The notes under the pieces were generated by a model. That model saw only the letters and a list, made by a program, of their open reading frames with translations. It had not been told where the DNA came from and did not search any database. Shown here piece after piece: positions 34,484 through 47,800 of a DNA stretch of 64,000 bases. Position numbers and translations under genes: made by a program. Source of the stretch: Lutraria lutraria (taxonomy: Eukaryota; Mollusca; Bivalvia; Venerida; Mactridae); the NCBI GenBank assembly GCA_964023205.1, contig OZ026844.1, forward strand, positions 27,750,934 through 27,814,933, read 5' to 3'. Position 1 is the stretch's first letter. Each line of letters begins with the position of its first letter.

Positions 34484-34612
34484 TACAGTCAAATCTGGCC
34501 TTTATTGACAGGTGGACTTTTTTCGGAGATAATGTTGTTCTAAAAAATCAATGATGGTTTTAAAACGAATTGCCCTTATGCCAGGGTGGTCGCATGGTTT
34601 TTTATACATCCG
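34484..34612 (+). mobile_element. MITE family B, partial
   Basis: TACAGTCAAATCTGG, then TTATTGACAGGTGGAC and TTGTTCTAAAAAATCAATGA in family order. Confidence 0.65.
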
Positions 34613-36146
34613 CTAATTGTTAAACTATTTCCCGGTTTATGTTCCAGTGCAAGATATGTAAATTCAGTACTTTGATTGTCTAATATATTTTCTTGATATT
34701 TAGACTCGATGTAATGGTTTCCGATGGAATACAATTAACAAAAACAGCTATAACGAAATTACAAGAAGCATTGGTTTATGTTTTTGTATGAAGTTCCTTT
34801 TTTCATAAAGGATATTGACTGTATATTTTATTCATTCCTTCATTATGGAGAGTATAACATAATTATTACATGTTATGAATAATACACATACATTGACAAT
34901 CGTGTGTATTTGACAAATGAATAAATTCATGAATGTAGGTCACAAGCACATGGTAATATCATAACCTACATCAATCAGAAAGAATATACCCTAAATGCTA
35001 ACAATTTCATTGTAATCTGCTATGATACAACCACATTGAACTTCAAATAGCATTTTCCGATATTATGCCACTCAACAACTATCTATGTCAACATCACAGA
35101 GCAATGCCTGCATGATTTACTTACCTAAAAGAGCAGACGAACAGATTCAGTCAAACATGGCAGATTATGTGACGAACAACCGGTCCAATGATTGACCAAT
35201 CAAAATGACCGACATCACCATTAGCCAATCAAACGGCCAGGATTACCCAAACCAGTAAAAGACACTATACTATATACCCGCAAACAACTAAAATAATTGT
35301 AAAAAAATAAATGATAACTTCAACTTGAGTTGATTTAATAAACATGTTCGTGTATAAGTTATTTCATGATAACATAGGAGAAATAAATAAAATATTAGGT
35401 ACATTTTCATTCGATTAAGCAATCATAGCATATATTAATCATAAGATATTATATAAATATTGCCATCTTATAATGTAGATGTTGATGTATGAAGTAACTG
35501 CTGAAGGTCGCCGGGCATGTGGTGATCTAATCCGATCCACGAGTCGGGGCCAACGATTCATTTATCGGACAAGGAATCTTGTATCAAAGAGAAAGTATAA
35601 CATACTTCTCATATCGTGTCGTAAACATCAAAGAATGCCGATAAAATTGATTATCGTTACGTCATACGCAAGTCTGGTTTCAATAGAAACAACGTAATTC
35701 TAAAAGTGAACAGTCAAAACTACAGAGCGGACAACCTCCCTACAACAGCCACCAATCGGACGGACAAATAGGGCCGTTGTAAGGAGGCTGTTGTTAAGAG
35801 ACTGAAACTAGAGTTGGGTTGCTAGTATCGTGGCTGTAACAGGGAGGTGGCTGTATTTACACTGTGTTTAGTCGAGATACTCTTAAAGGTTTTTGTTCAG
35901 ATCGCAATCCCATGATCTCAGATGTGACGAGTATTCGTAATCGATTTGCAGGTTTAAATCCCGATGATCTTAGTAATCGGATGTATACTAGCTGGTACTG
36001 AAGATGATCATGGAAACTGAACTTATATAGACTTACACTGCGACATGGAACGGGAACTAGTTTAATAGTAGCATGGCGCATGTAGAAATATAACTTAGTA
36101 CTTTGGTCTGCATCAAAATTCATGCGCGAGTAGCGAGTGACGGCTC

Positions 36147-36345
36147 AATCGTAACTACTCGGGCATTTCCGTTACCGGGAAATACGCCTCGTACATAAGT
36201 GTAGAGTTACAACTTTTGGTTATGCGGTTTCCGGTCAAGAATGTACTCGTTTTCAAGAATCGTTCACAGAATTAAAGACTTTTAACCGTGTAAACTTTTC
36301 GTTTATCGATAAATTGGGTATCAAGTTCCATTGAAAGAGAAACAG
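36147..36345 (+). repeat. Dispersed repeat D, copy 2
   Basis: It matches 414-620: CGTAACTACTCGGGCATTTC, AAATACGCCTCGTAC, GGTTATGCGGTTTCCGGTCA, then TTATCGATAAA. Confidence 0.65.
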
Positions 36346-36426
36346 GCTGACAAGTCCGATTGTGTCCGGTTTTACTGCACATATCAACTCGTCGTGTTGA
36401 TATGTCACGTAGAATCCCTCTCTTCC

Positions 36427-36431
36427 CCCCT

Positions 36432-36473
<42 letters not shown>
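36427..36473. repeat. CT microsatellite
   Basis: Nearly pure (TC)n of about 46 bases with one TTTC interruption. Confidence 0.95.
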
Positions 36474-36759
36474 ATCGACAAAATTTAATGATTTTTGCAA
36501 ATGACTTCAATAAATCTAATATTATTCATCTCAAACAAATACCGATAAAGGGACAAAACACACTGCAGTTAAATATAAAATTATGTAAACAATTCTCTAG
36601 CCCGTGGCTAGACTATGACGATATTTATCATCCGGCAAATTATTCACTTCAATACCATCAGGAAGATATTTAATATCGAAAGCGGAACATAAATGAACCT
36701 TGTATGAAACTGTTCAATAAATCATCGCAGTTTTTTAAGCAGGTGTGCTAAAAGTTTAA

Positions 36760-37274
36760 AGGGGCATGCCCTGGAACTGAAGCGTCTCAAATAACAATCA
36801 AATTGGTATCATTTTAATGCCTGAATCAAGTAATGGAAGCCTTGTAAAATATTTACAAAATATCCCGCTAGTTTACTCAAAATACACATTTAAAGATTTA
36901 CAAAACCTGCCGATTTCGGCCTCAGAAATTATTCGTCATTTTCACAACTCGACCCTTTCGGCATCTGTCAAAACCGAAAATATCGCGGAAAAAATGTCAA
37001 CAAACTGAAATGGTAAGTATTTCTCATGTTATGTTCACTTGAAAGGCAGCGCACATGCTCATTTAAACTCTCAGATGTATCGGAAATGTCGTTGTCGTCA
37101 ATAAAAGGCTGTAAGCCTTTTATTCAAACCGACATACAAATACCGACGCGCGCGTTATAGGGTCATTTTTGAGCGGACGTTCTTCTTTGACTTTTCGGTA
37201 ATAATTGGTTTTACAAGTGACAAACGCATTTTTGGTATGACAAAAAAGACACAGCAGTTCCTGGGCATGCCCCT
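36760..37274. mobile_element. TTAA-flanked inverted-repeat element (piggyBac-type MITE)
   Basis: TTAA stands directly on both sides (36756-36759 and 37275-37278). The element begins AGGGGCATGCCCTGGAACTG and ends CAGTTCCTGGGCATGCCCCT, an inverted repeat of about 20 bases. TTAA duplication is the hallmark of piggyBac transposition. No transposase is present in the 515 bp. An internal palindrome (AATAAAAGGC/GCCTTTTATT) lies at 37100-37125. Confidence 0.85.
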
Positions 37275-37361
37275 TTAAGTCAACAAGCAGGAAATAAAAT
37301 ACTTGAGTGCGTTGTAAGCCACACACACGGAAGTAATTCTCATGTGTATAGTTGTATGTTT

Positions 37362-37535
37362 ATCCGTTGTTTAACGGTCCATTCGACAACTATGATAATT
37401 TCAGAGCCGCCCCAGAGGGAGGGGAGAGAAGATACATGAGTACTGGGCATGCGCACCATCCTCTTATCGGGAGGCGGAGCCGAGAATCGAACCTATGACC
37501 GCCGATGAGTAGACCATCGATCCACCACTCATGTA
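37362..37535 (-). mobile_element. SINE, minus strand, internally deleted
   Basis: TTGTTTAACGGTCCATTCGA (tail reversed), GCCGCCCCAGAGG, then GGCGGAGCCGAGAATCGAAC (B box reversed) and ATCGATCCACCAC (A box reversed). The middle of the SINE is missing. Confidence 0.75.
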
Positions 37536-37840
37536 TATAATAGTGAACGTGGGACGGGACGTGTTATGTATTGTATTCACAATTCAGTACTTTGTAAAGT
37601 TTTAATTGAAGAAATAGTTTTTGTATTTAGATAATAAGTCGATAAAGTATATGCCTTTATAACAAACATTCCGGTATGTTTTATTAATGCAAGTATAATT
37701 ATGATAAAGACAATAAACTGACTGCACCAGGCCTGTTTCATACACATCTTTATCTCGCTATTTCATGGTTTAGGGGATCTATATATAACTTAGTCCAGAT
37801 ATGTCTATGAAACAGGTATCTGATCTGGATTTAAACCATA

Positions 37841-38024
37841 TGCAATCAACCCTGTGCATAAAGACCTTACTTGGAAAAGACATAACATTGACTCTATTGA
37901 CAGGTAACCTTTATTGGTGGCCATTTTCTTCTAAATAATAAACGATGATGGTTTTAAAAGCAATGGCCTTAGTCCACAGGATGGCCTATGTTCGGAGCTG
38001 GTCGCTAACTCAGGCTTGACTGTA
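37841..38024 (+). mobile_element. MITE family B, near full length
   Basis: From TGCAATCAACCCTGTGCATA to CAGGCTTGACTGTA with the ATAATAAACGATGATGGTTT block. Confidence 0.75.
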
Positions 38025-38252
38025 TGCCGCAGGCACATATTAAAAATAGACTTATCTAAATTAATTATTTATAAACAGTCATGTATCACTTCTTCATTAG
38101 TTGTTAAGAGGCGGGATTCTACTTTCACTTTCATTTTCCTAGTTAGCAATCAATCCACGTAACAATAATCGTGACCACTGTATACTCATTAAGATATAAA
38201 CACAATTCTTCATTATGTGTAACACTGAATAAAAACATTCCTAAGAAATTCA

Positions 38253-38330
38253 AAAGACGGAGCCGGGAATGGAAGCCACGACCTCTCGTTTAGTAGTCCA
38301 GCGAGATACCACTAGACCAACGATCACCTT
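38253..38330 (-). mobile_element. SINE head fragment, minus strand
   Basis: ACGGAGCCGGGAATGGAAGC and AGATACCACTAGACCAACGA are the reversed B and A boxes of the SINE. Confidence 0.7.
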
Positions 38331-38719
38331 TTAAGCGGACACCATTTTCTTCTGAACACATTCATTATCGTAATGTTTATTCAATAAATGATAAACTTCC
38401 TTATAAAATGTGAAGAGGTATTCCCCTTCTTCATGCAACACTATATTTGTTAACAATACACTACCTGAAATAGCATATAAAGCTTATCAGTCTAGAATAT
38501 CAAAATATGAATACAAGCAACTGGTATTTGATTTGGTTTAAACGCGACACACTAAACGTTCATTGTTACCAATTTATTTCCGGCGTCACAAGGAAATAAA
38601 AAAAACACCGAAAAAACAATTTTGGGTGATTACCGATATAATAATAATCTCCCCTGATAACAAACTTAAGTTAATTTCCTTATGTACGACATATACCCTT
38701 TTCTTACAGTACATCGTAG

Positions 38720-38872
38720 ATGCTTAAAATAAGTGTTGATGCTATTATTTTAACAATGACGCAACTACCACCAATATTCATTGGTATATACTTTGCAATG
38801 TTTCATTTTGGGTTTTCGGATTTATTTATGGAAGTAAGAGAAATTAAATGCGTAATGTCAAGACCCGGTATG
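38720..38872 (+). CDS. IL-17R-like gene 1, exon 1
   Basis: 51 codons, ending in phase 0 before GTAAGT. Hydrophobic leader (PPIFIGIYFAMFHFGF), then IKCVMSRPGM. The second Met at codon 13 could also start the protein. Confidence 0.8.
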
Positions 38873-41800
38873 GTAAGTACCTCTAATCTAAATTATTCTA
38901 TTTTCTTAAAAAAATATATATTATGCCTAAAGAATAATAAAATAACGCTTATAATAGTGTAAATACGCGCTCCATATTCTCGTACAGTTAGCACAAAAGC
39001 GTAATAAAGCATTTATCTTTTAAAGGGTTATAAATAAGATTAATTTATTCGTTGGTACACAATATATCTAAATATGAAATAAACTTAAATTTTAGATAAA
39101 ATATACACGTCATGGTGGACACACCTGATTTTCTTTACATGCCTTAACAAAAGGGGATAACAATGGTTGTATATTGATATTATAGATACAATAATTATAA
39201 CCAGCCATTTAAACTATACGTGGTAAAGAAACAGTTAGATCTTGATCATGCATTTATTTATGTATACACATTACAACGTCTTTGTTTCAGTGACGGAATA
39301 TTAGTTATTTTGTCGAATTAGTAATCTAACAAAGACGGATATTTCAATATAGATAAGTTACAGATATAATTACAAAATGCACATGTATATAGGTTGACAC
39401 GCGATCGCAATTATAATGCCACATTTAAGACAGAAATATTAATACATTGTAATATGAAAGCATTCCTTAACTTAGATCAATTTGTTCTTGTCGTATATAT
39501 AGTGCAACCTCACCAAAACGGCTCTCCCTTGAGCAACACCCCCCCCCCCCCTCAGCAACAACATGATTGTTTCCCACTGTACGAATTAACTATTGATTTG
39601 ACCTTTCTAGAGCATCAATCTTTCAACAACAACATGATGTTTTCCCACTGCACGCTTTAACTATCAATTTAACCTGTCTAGTGCAACAACCTCTCAATAA
39701 CAACATATTTTTGTCGCTGTGACGGGGTATAACAGTTATAAATAAAGGACATAATCGAGAAAAGCAATGCTAAACTGTGTTCGATTCGTCATTATATCCA
39801 AGTTCATTAAACATTGTGTTCTACTGTACCCATAATTAAGTGAACTCAAATATCATATAATATCATTCTGTATATTTATAGACTGAAGAGCGTGTTCAAG
39901 TTTCTGCTTTAATTTCTAAAGGTAAGATTATGAGAAAGTAAAATGTACTCGTATTGCACATTCAATTAGAATTATTTCCTGTATTATATTCATTAACGAT
40001 AAACATCATACAAAATCGTGTTTTCGGTTACCCGGCGTACCTCATGTTTTGGCTTCAACCATAATGTTTCAAACGCAACGTACCATTTACACAGATTAGA
40101 CTGTACATCATGATTTATTGAAGGTTCGTGTTCGATCGGGTATGCAATACACCGCTTTGGTTTGGACGCAGTCCTAGTGGCTGAAATGATAAGATTTCCT
40201 TCCTTACGCGAAAAAAACGTACACGTCATTCCATCGAAATATTAAGAATGTCTAAAGCCCACCCGGTTAGCTCAGTGGTTACAGCGTTAGTCTACTGACA
40301 AAGAGGTTGTGAGTTCGAACCCCGGGCGTGGTTCACACTGTCAGTGATAAATTTGACTGAAGATATTACATCCCATGTTAAATTGCCCTCCACCTCTGAA
40401 TTATGTGAGGTAGCTTGGTAGTAGCTTGTGGATAGAATGTGGTTAGTACTGGTTAAGGCCTAAATGAAGTCCAGGAAAGCTGGTTAGGAAAACTGCATGC
40501 CCGCCACGATATAACAGAAATAATGTTGAAATTGGCGTAAAATTTATTTGATGAATAAATAATGTCTTAATAGAAATTATGGTGAATGCTTAACAAGTCG
40601 AGTCGCTTAATGTAGATCACTGGAAATATAGAGTTATAATATATACTTATGTTTGTTTTATCTATAATTTCAGATAATTTTACTAGTATTACTACAGGCG
40701 AGCCACCCTCTTCAACAGATCACATGCCGGGAAAACCGAAAGATCCGATTATCGTTCTGGATCTTAACGATAATATTGCAAATATATCGTGGCTTTCCCC
40801 AACCAGTAAGTCAATAATACACATGTAGTGCTTTATAATATTTGTCATCCTGTTTATTCTATTCTGTTCTATTACGTTGTTTTAGGAGTGCCCAATATAT
40901 CGGAAAAATCGATCATCGCGATATCTTTTAAGGACGATAGATAGAAGTTTATTTTTCAAATCCATTAGGCCACAACATATTGTCAAAATAAACATACTCC
41001 CATACATTATATATTATATAAATATATGTGTTTGTATGTGTGTGTATATATATATGTGTGTGTTTACACATACGCACAAAAGCAAAACAATAAACACAAT
41101 CCTATGAGTGATGATTAATTTTGGGAGAAGCTATGAGAATGACCAACATACAATTATAAATGAGTAATCAACAACAAAAATATCCTAAGCCTTCGTTTCT
41201 GACAATTAACATTACATACAAACGTTATGCACACCAATATAATTATGTACATATATATGAAACTGTGCATGAAGTTCTGATTAAATATAAGATTAATACA
41301 ATCAATGTGATTGATACAATAAAACATACACCATGTGATTATCAAAATAACGGTATTTGGAAGATATGAGTATAGTTTAACTAGATTGTAAACAAGTAAT
41401 TATAAAGTGGCAATAAATAAGTCGTATTTTTGTCTTTAATTTCCCTCCGAGCACATCATTGACTCTTTATTTCTGGAATAATTGTCGTCCGAACGCGATC
41501 TTATGCGATATTTTACGATTATGTAAAACACACGATAGCATGAATACATATATCGCAAATGTGCATACCAAATAAGGAATTATAAAATAACCTAATAAAG
41601 TTTGCGCATATATTATGAGAGTTCTGAGATTTCTAAACTTAACACCATGCTAGTAGTTCATGAATTCAGTTCATACTAGAATTTCAACCTTAATTATTTT
41701 AAGATACTTGCTGTACTATAAATAACATACAGTCACACATGTCAACAAAGGCCACCTTTGGGATAAACAAATTGTTGCCTTTATTGAAAAGTGGTCTTTA

Positions 41801-44800
41801 ATCGAGGGCAATTTATTCTAAATGTTCAATGACAGTTTTGAAAAGAATGCATGCCTTTATTCACAGGGTGGCCTTTATTCGAAGGTGGTCACTGACACAG
41901 GTTTGATTGTAATAATTGATATTCTACATTTTCTTGACATATTGAATCTTTCGAAACTATTGACGTGAAAAATGTCAGACTATTTTTTTTTAAAAAGCGA
42001 ATCAAGTATCGCACATGTTTATACATTAAGTATTCTTGTCTTCATGTTGAAAATAATTTAAACTACATAATTATTAGAGTTGTTTTGATTCATGTTTCTG
42101 TTGTTTTAGACGGATGGAAACATGTTGGACAGTTTCTAGTGAAGATCGAAGAGAATATAGAAACTGAAATACGGTATAGATATATACTTGTAAATGTGAG
42201 CGGGGGAATGCGCAGTACTTCCAAAGTAGGTACCACTTTATTACGTATAGTATAGTAGTAAATGTCACTGTCTATAGTGTTTAGCTTAGTGTACTCTTAG
42301 CAATGATATGAATGATATTTTATCAAATTGTCGACACTATTTATCTTTAATACTTCTTCGTATCTCTCACGAGTATAATGGGAATCCCGAGTATTAGTAA
42401 AGCCAGGGTCTTTCAATTGAATGGTCTGGACTCGTGCTCTTCAGGCGCTTATCTCTGTATGAACATCAAGTTGTGCTGTTGATACTTATCGGAGAGCTTT
42501 TTTCACGCGTGTATAGATTACACACAAGTTTTCAATTTCCATTTAGTCAAAAACAAGAAATGAAAATTTAAAGTGAAATCATGAATTAACGGAATACTGA
42601 TTTTTCTAAAATGTGTTGCAAGCATTTCAGGGATTTACTGAAAATAGGAACATCCATTACAACTGGTCAAACTCAAAATGGCGACTTCGTCAAAAAAGCT
42701 CAAATTCATGTGCCATTATTTCTTAGCATCGGAAACAATATGAAAAAGTAACTGCATGAGTTACTTCAACAACCTTTAAAAGACATGAAATTAATCCCGA
42801 GTACATCACTCTATAACTTAAAAGGGTTATATTTACTTAAGAAAATACACGCTTTGCGACAACAATCTAGATCTGGGCTTAAAACGAGTTTTCGTCCATT
42901 ATGTACCGTCCGATTTCAACATTTTATCCTAAGAAATTGGTCAAATTAGAAGGGGATATTTACGATCTTACTTTTCTCGGAGCTCTACACCAATAAAATG
43001 ATTAGTAATTTGTGAATATTTGGGTATCTATTTCAATGCGTTCTTCACCGTTTCACAATGACGACCATCTTGCGCGCGATCACGTGATCGCTACCCAACG
43101 CTTTAATTGGAGTCCAGACCCTTCCATTTAAAAAACCCTCGTAAAACGTAAACAAAAACATTGAAAAGGGTCATCGTCAAAATATTAAAATTAAAAAGAT
43201 AAAAGAGGTTTAAATAACTCTTGTGTGCTAAATAATAAATCTCTGCCATTGACTGCAGGAATGGTTCAAGATCAGGCATGGTAGCAACTTGCTCATGTAA
43301 CTAAATCTCGACTCCATTAAGTAATTAAATTGAATAAGTTAACACAACAAAATCTTATGCTGTATGCTGTATTTGAAATATTAGACTCGCAATGCGCATG
43401 TGCGTCCAGTATCGACCAAGTGCACCGGCAACTTCCGTAAAATTACCTTATTTGGTGTCTGGCCAAAGTTTCAAAACGACCTCTGATTGGGTAGTACACA
43501 AAAGATGGAAGGGTCGAAGGAAGTGTAGTTGAAAAGGCTGCAAGATGATGCTACTCACTGCTGATGTTTTTTTCCATATTGCTCGTCATCACCATATTAT
43601 CATTTTTTAGTTCACATGTTTGTACCACTTACCAAACGGTTCTGAAAAAATGACGATAACAGTGTGGGCATTAGATCTAATCCGATTCACCAGTAATGGT
43701 CACATGACAGCTGACGTAGACGAATATAGTAAATCGGATTCTGTTTCGAAAAACACTGACAGAGGTAAGTTTAAGATTAAACTAGTAAGATAAAAGTGTC
43801 ATCATCTAAGATTTCAATGATTATGACTATGAAGCTGATGCAAACAGTCATGTTTGCGGTTTCCCGATCAACCATATGCTTTTTCACAGGCACAAAAGTT
43901 TCAGACACCACAAAACTTTATTTGAACATAACTCGTAACCCGTTTTCTCACAAAAAGTGTTTGGAAAATACTTTCGACAGAGCTATCCTATTTTTCCATA
44001 CAGTTAGCACTCAACTTGCCTATTTCATTTGAGAATTTTATGTCAGCGGATACAACTGTAACATGAAATGACGCATGTTTAGTTTCTTACATCAGTTAAC
44101 ACGGATAATAATAGTACTGCAAATGGGTGTTCAGTATAAAAGTATGTTGTTTATTTAGCTATACACCCATATACATTTAAACACGGTTAGAGTAAATTCC
44201 AAGGAGCCCAAATATTGTCTTCACAAAATCCACACTTTACAGCGCCTCCCCTTCAAAGCAACACACTTTGGGAATAGCACAATTATGCTGTTGTTGAGCT
44301 GTTGTTGCTTTATATATGTTAAATAAATATTGCAGTGATAAAAAAACTGCTATTATTGAAGAGAGGTTGTTGCTCAAGAGAGGGCCGCTCTGTAGAGGTT
44401 TTACTGTATATTCATTACATAAAAATAAATAAATACTGGATGGGAAAAAATAGTTTCTTCACTTTGTGGATAGATCGGTATACCATAGTTCAATATAACT
44501 GTGCTCTACTGTTGATACCCACCACGTTCTTGTTTTTATCACCAGATCTTCATGTCTGGAGTTAGATATGTTTATAAAAGCGTTCATACGCAGAGAATTT
44601 ATATTTCATTTTTACTTGAACATGTTTACATGGTGATTGAAACAAGACAAGTAAGTGCATATATCGAGGGCTCAGCGCAACACTATCGTAACTTGTTCTT
44701 ATTTCAATATGAGTTACAACACTGTTGCGTTGAACCCTCGATATGTCTGTATGACAATATCAACTGATCTTAATTTGATATCAAAAACTTGTAATATTAG

Positions 44801-47800
44801 TCTGCTAGATATGAAGAAATAAATTATCAAGAAATTCAATACACGTTTCTTAGATATTCCAAAAGTTTCCATGATTTTATTTATGAGTTTGTGTTAATTG
44901 GTTTGTATACATGATTCTTCGTACATAAGAGGTTGCCATGGTAGAGAGAACTGACTATAAGTTAGACAATTAGATTGATAGGTTATGTTATGGATATTTC
45001 CGAAGTATGTGATGTTTGAAATGCATTTGAATGTTTTGCACCCGTTTTTTTTAAATCCTATATCAAATACAAATGTACTGGGTATAGAAAATCACAGAAA
45101 AAGGCTAGGTGTATTGGCGCTTTACATCGAGTTCGTTAAAGATCCAGGAAAAAAACTTTCAAATAGAGAAGATATATAAATGCCTGGTTCTCCTGTCCTC
45201 TCTCCCTCTCTCTGAGATGGCCCTAAAATGACCACAGCTATCGCAGGGGCCGTTTCACAACTTTAGGAAACTTTATTTCGTGAAGGTATACAAACTCAAA
45301 CAAGAAGTTACCTTACAAAGTTTTATTCCTATAGAATATGGAACTTGATACTGCCCTAGGTGGTATGACATAGCTCATAATGAGCTCTAGATAAACGCAT
45401 TGGTCAGTGCTAAACTTGAAGCGTACGTTTACACTCTTAAATGACTTATTATTGAAATGATAGTGAGATGAAATAATGTTGAACACTGTTATAGTGATTT
45501 TGAATACCTTGGACTCAAAACACACATTCTTTATCTCCATATTTCTGTACCTGATGGCTCTATTGTCGTGTTTAACAGAACGTCTAAATGTTTATCTTAC
45601 GTAATTGCGTTTTTCCTATGACGAACGCTGTACTACAAGAATGCTTGCACACCTTTTTCAGAACGCGAGCAAAAACGTATTGAAACTGAAAAGTGCAAAT
45701 GCTCCGATTTGCTCGTGAGTGTTACGTCTTACCCATCATGTTTAGGCTACACGGTTAAAGGTGAATCACTGCCTATGGAGACGAAGGTAAGGATTGAGTT
45801 GCTGAGGAAGTCTATAGCCAAGATGAAAGGTGACCACATCAAGAAGACAGTTACAGCTGTCATGAATGTAAGTTAAAACCAGACAATGATAATCTTGTAT
45901 TTCTATTTTACAAATTTGAATATTGAGTATTTATTTTTCTTCTGCTTGGCTGATTTTAAAGACTTTTTTTAAAACTGACAAATGAGAGCGTAGTTTATTG
46001 ACTGTTTTCAATGGATTTATCTCACGACGTTAATGTACATGTATGTGCTACACATACGTTTATTTACATGTATATATTCACCCAGGTGTGTTTTATAACA
46101 CAACGTCACCTTGATCTTGACCTTTGCCTACTGACCTGTAAATGCACAGGCCCTGTAGAGGTTATCAACAAGTTTAAGGTCATACCAAAAGTCAGGTGCA
46201 AGGTGCAAACATGCACCTGGGTAGTACATGTACCACCGACATCGAGTAAGCTAGCTGGACAGTCAGGAAATATGCTTATGTGATTATAACTCACAGCGGG
46301 GAGAGGCTGGTGAAAAATATATCTTTATATATGAATAAATCAACAACATGTGCATCATCAAATGTACGAATGCAATTGTAATCAATTAATTAATTGATAA
46401 TGCACTTTTCATTTTCGTGTTCTTAAACATAAAATTGTGTATCAACACTTGTGTATTCATGAAAAAAATATTTGTTTGCTTGGCTACACTTATTTACATT
46501 ACATGTTATGACAATAAACTGTATGTTATGTTATATATACAGGACAATAATGAACTTAAAGGAAAATTCAAGATCAAAAAGCCAGGTCACTACTACATAC
46601 GGGTAGGTTCTCAACAGAAATGTATATTAAAACAATGATATCATTTCTTATAACTGTGCAGTAAATCCTCTTTAATTAATTTGATACTAAAACCAGCCCT
46701 ATATAACCACCAGTATTTTGTGGATCGCCTTCCTGGATGTCTTCTATTTTGAACTTGTCAATGAAACCTCTATGGCGTTAGGCTTGAACACACAGTCAAG
46801 TTTAGGATTTTATTGACCTAACAAATTAGTGTATTCTTAAATTGCATGTACATAAATAATTAATAACTTTCGATAATAAAGATTAAAGATTTGCAATTGT
46901 CCTTACGAATACACACTTAATATATGAAGCGTTATATTTGGTGATAATAATGATAATTATTGTATTTGTTTACCTAATAATTTAATGCACAACTATTTTT
47001 TCAGGTTGATCGTTTATGCCAAGATTATCACGTGATATGTAATCATTCTTTCAAAAAGCACGCCGACGTGATAAGGTCAGAAACTGTACATGTTATACTA
47101 CGTGACAATTCAGGTAGGTCTACGATTTATTATGATTTTATTGAAATTATCTTTTATTCTGCCACTTTTTACATATATAGAATATGTTCAAAAGTGCTTT
47201 ACAATATCATTCATCAACAAAAAAGTCAAACATGAATGATATATGAAGTATATAAAAATATATAAGTGTCCTATCTATTTATCATTATCATTTTTATATC
47301 ATTGTATTATCATAACAATATAAAAGTAAGAAGATTTAAAGTTACTAAATCCTTTATCAAATGAAATCTACATAATAACTGTATTTTCATTTATTTTCGT
47401 TGGACTCAATTTTCGTGGTTTTTACTAAAATGGCTATTTCGTGGGGACATAAATTCGTGGTTTTTGATTTTTGAAAAGAAATGCCTTATCTCTGCATTTA
47501 AATTCGTGGGGATTTGATTTCGTGGATGAGCCGACCCACGAAATCCACGAAATTAAATCCCCAACGAAAGTTAATGCTTTCACAGTGTATTATGGTTATA
47601 CAGCATGTAGTTATATTGATCTATCATTTTAAAATCTGTTACTAAATAGATATTCGAATGCAGTTGTAATGTTGTACATCATGATCACTGATAAGATTGA
47701 ATTGAAATAAAAAATATTTTGTGATCACAATTTACACGTAATATTTCTTAAACTAGTATGATTTCAAAAGTTTCTTGAAAATGTGAATGGACTGAGCACG

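Larger units (their letters stand above)
33480..38700. other. Intergenic between the two receptor genes
   Basis: No exon recognised. It holds MITEs of families A and B, a TTAA-flanked element, repeat D copy 2, SINE fragments and a CT microsatellite (36427-36473), each noted separately. A further fold-back stretch with CAACCTCCCTACAACAGCC and GGGAGGTGGCTGT lies at about 35711-35861. A leader exon of the next gene may lie here. Confidence 0.5.

Noticed and set aside
36817..37008. 63-codon open frame
   Set aside because: It lies wholly inside the TTAA-flanked MITE and has no family resemblance.
40256..40330. tRNA gene
   Set aside because: A and B box-like sequences are present but the T stem does not pair, the acceptor has a mismatch, and a SINE body with a conserved tail follows.
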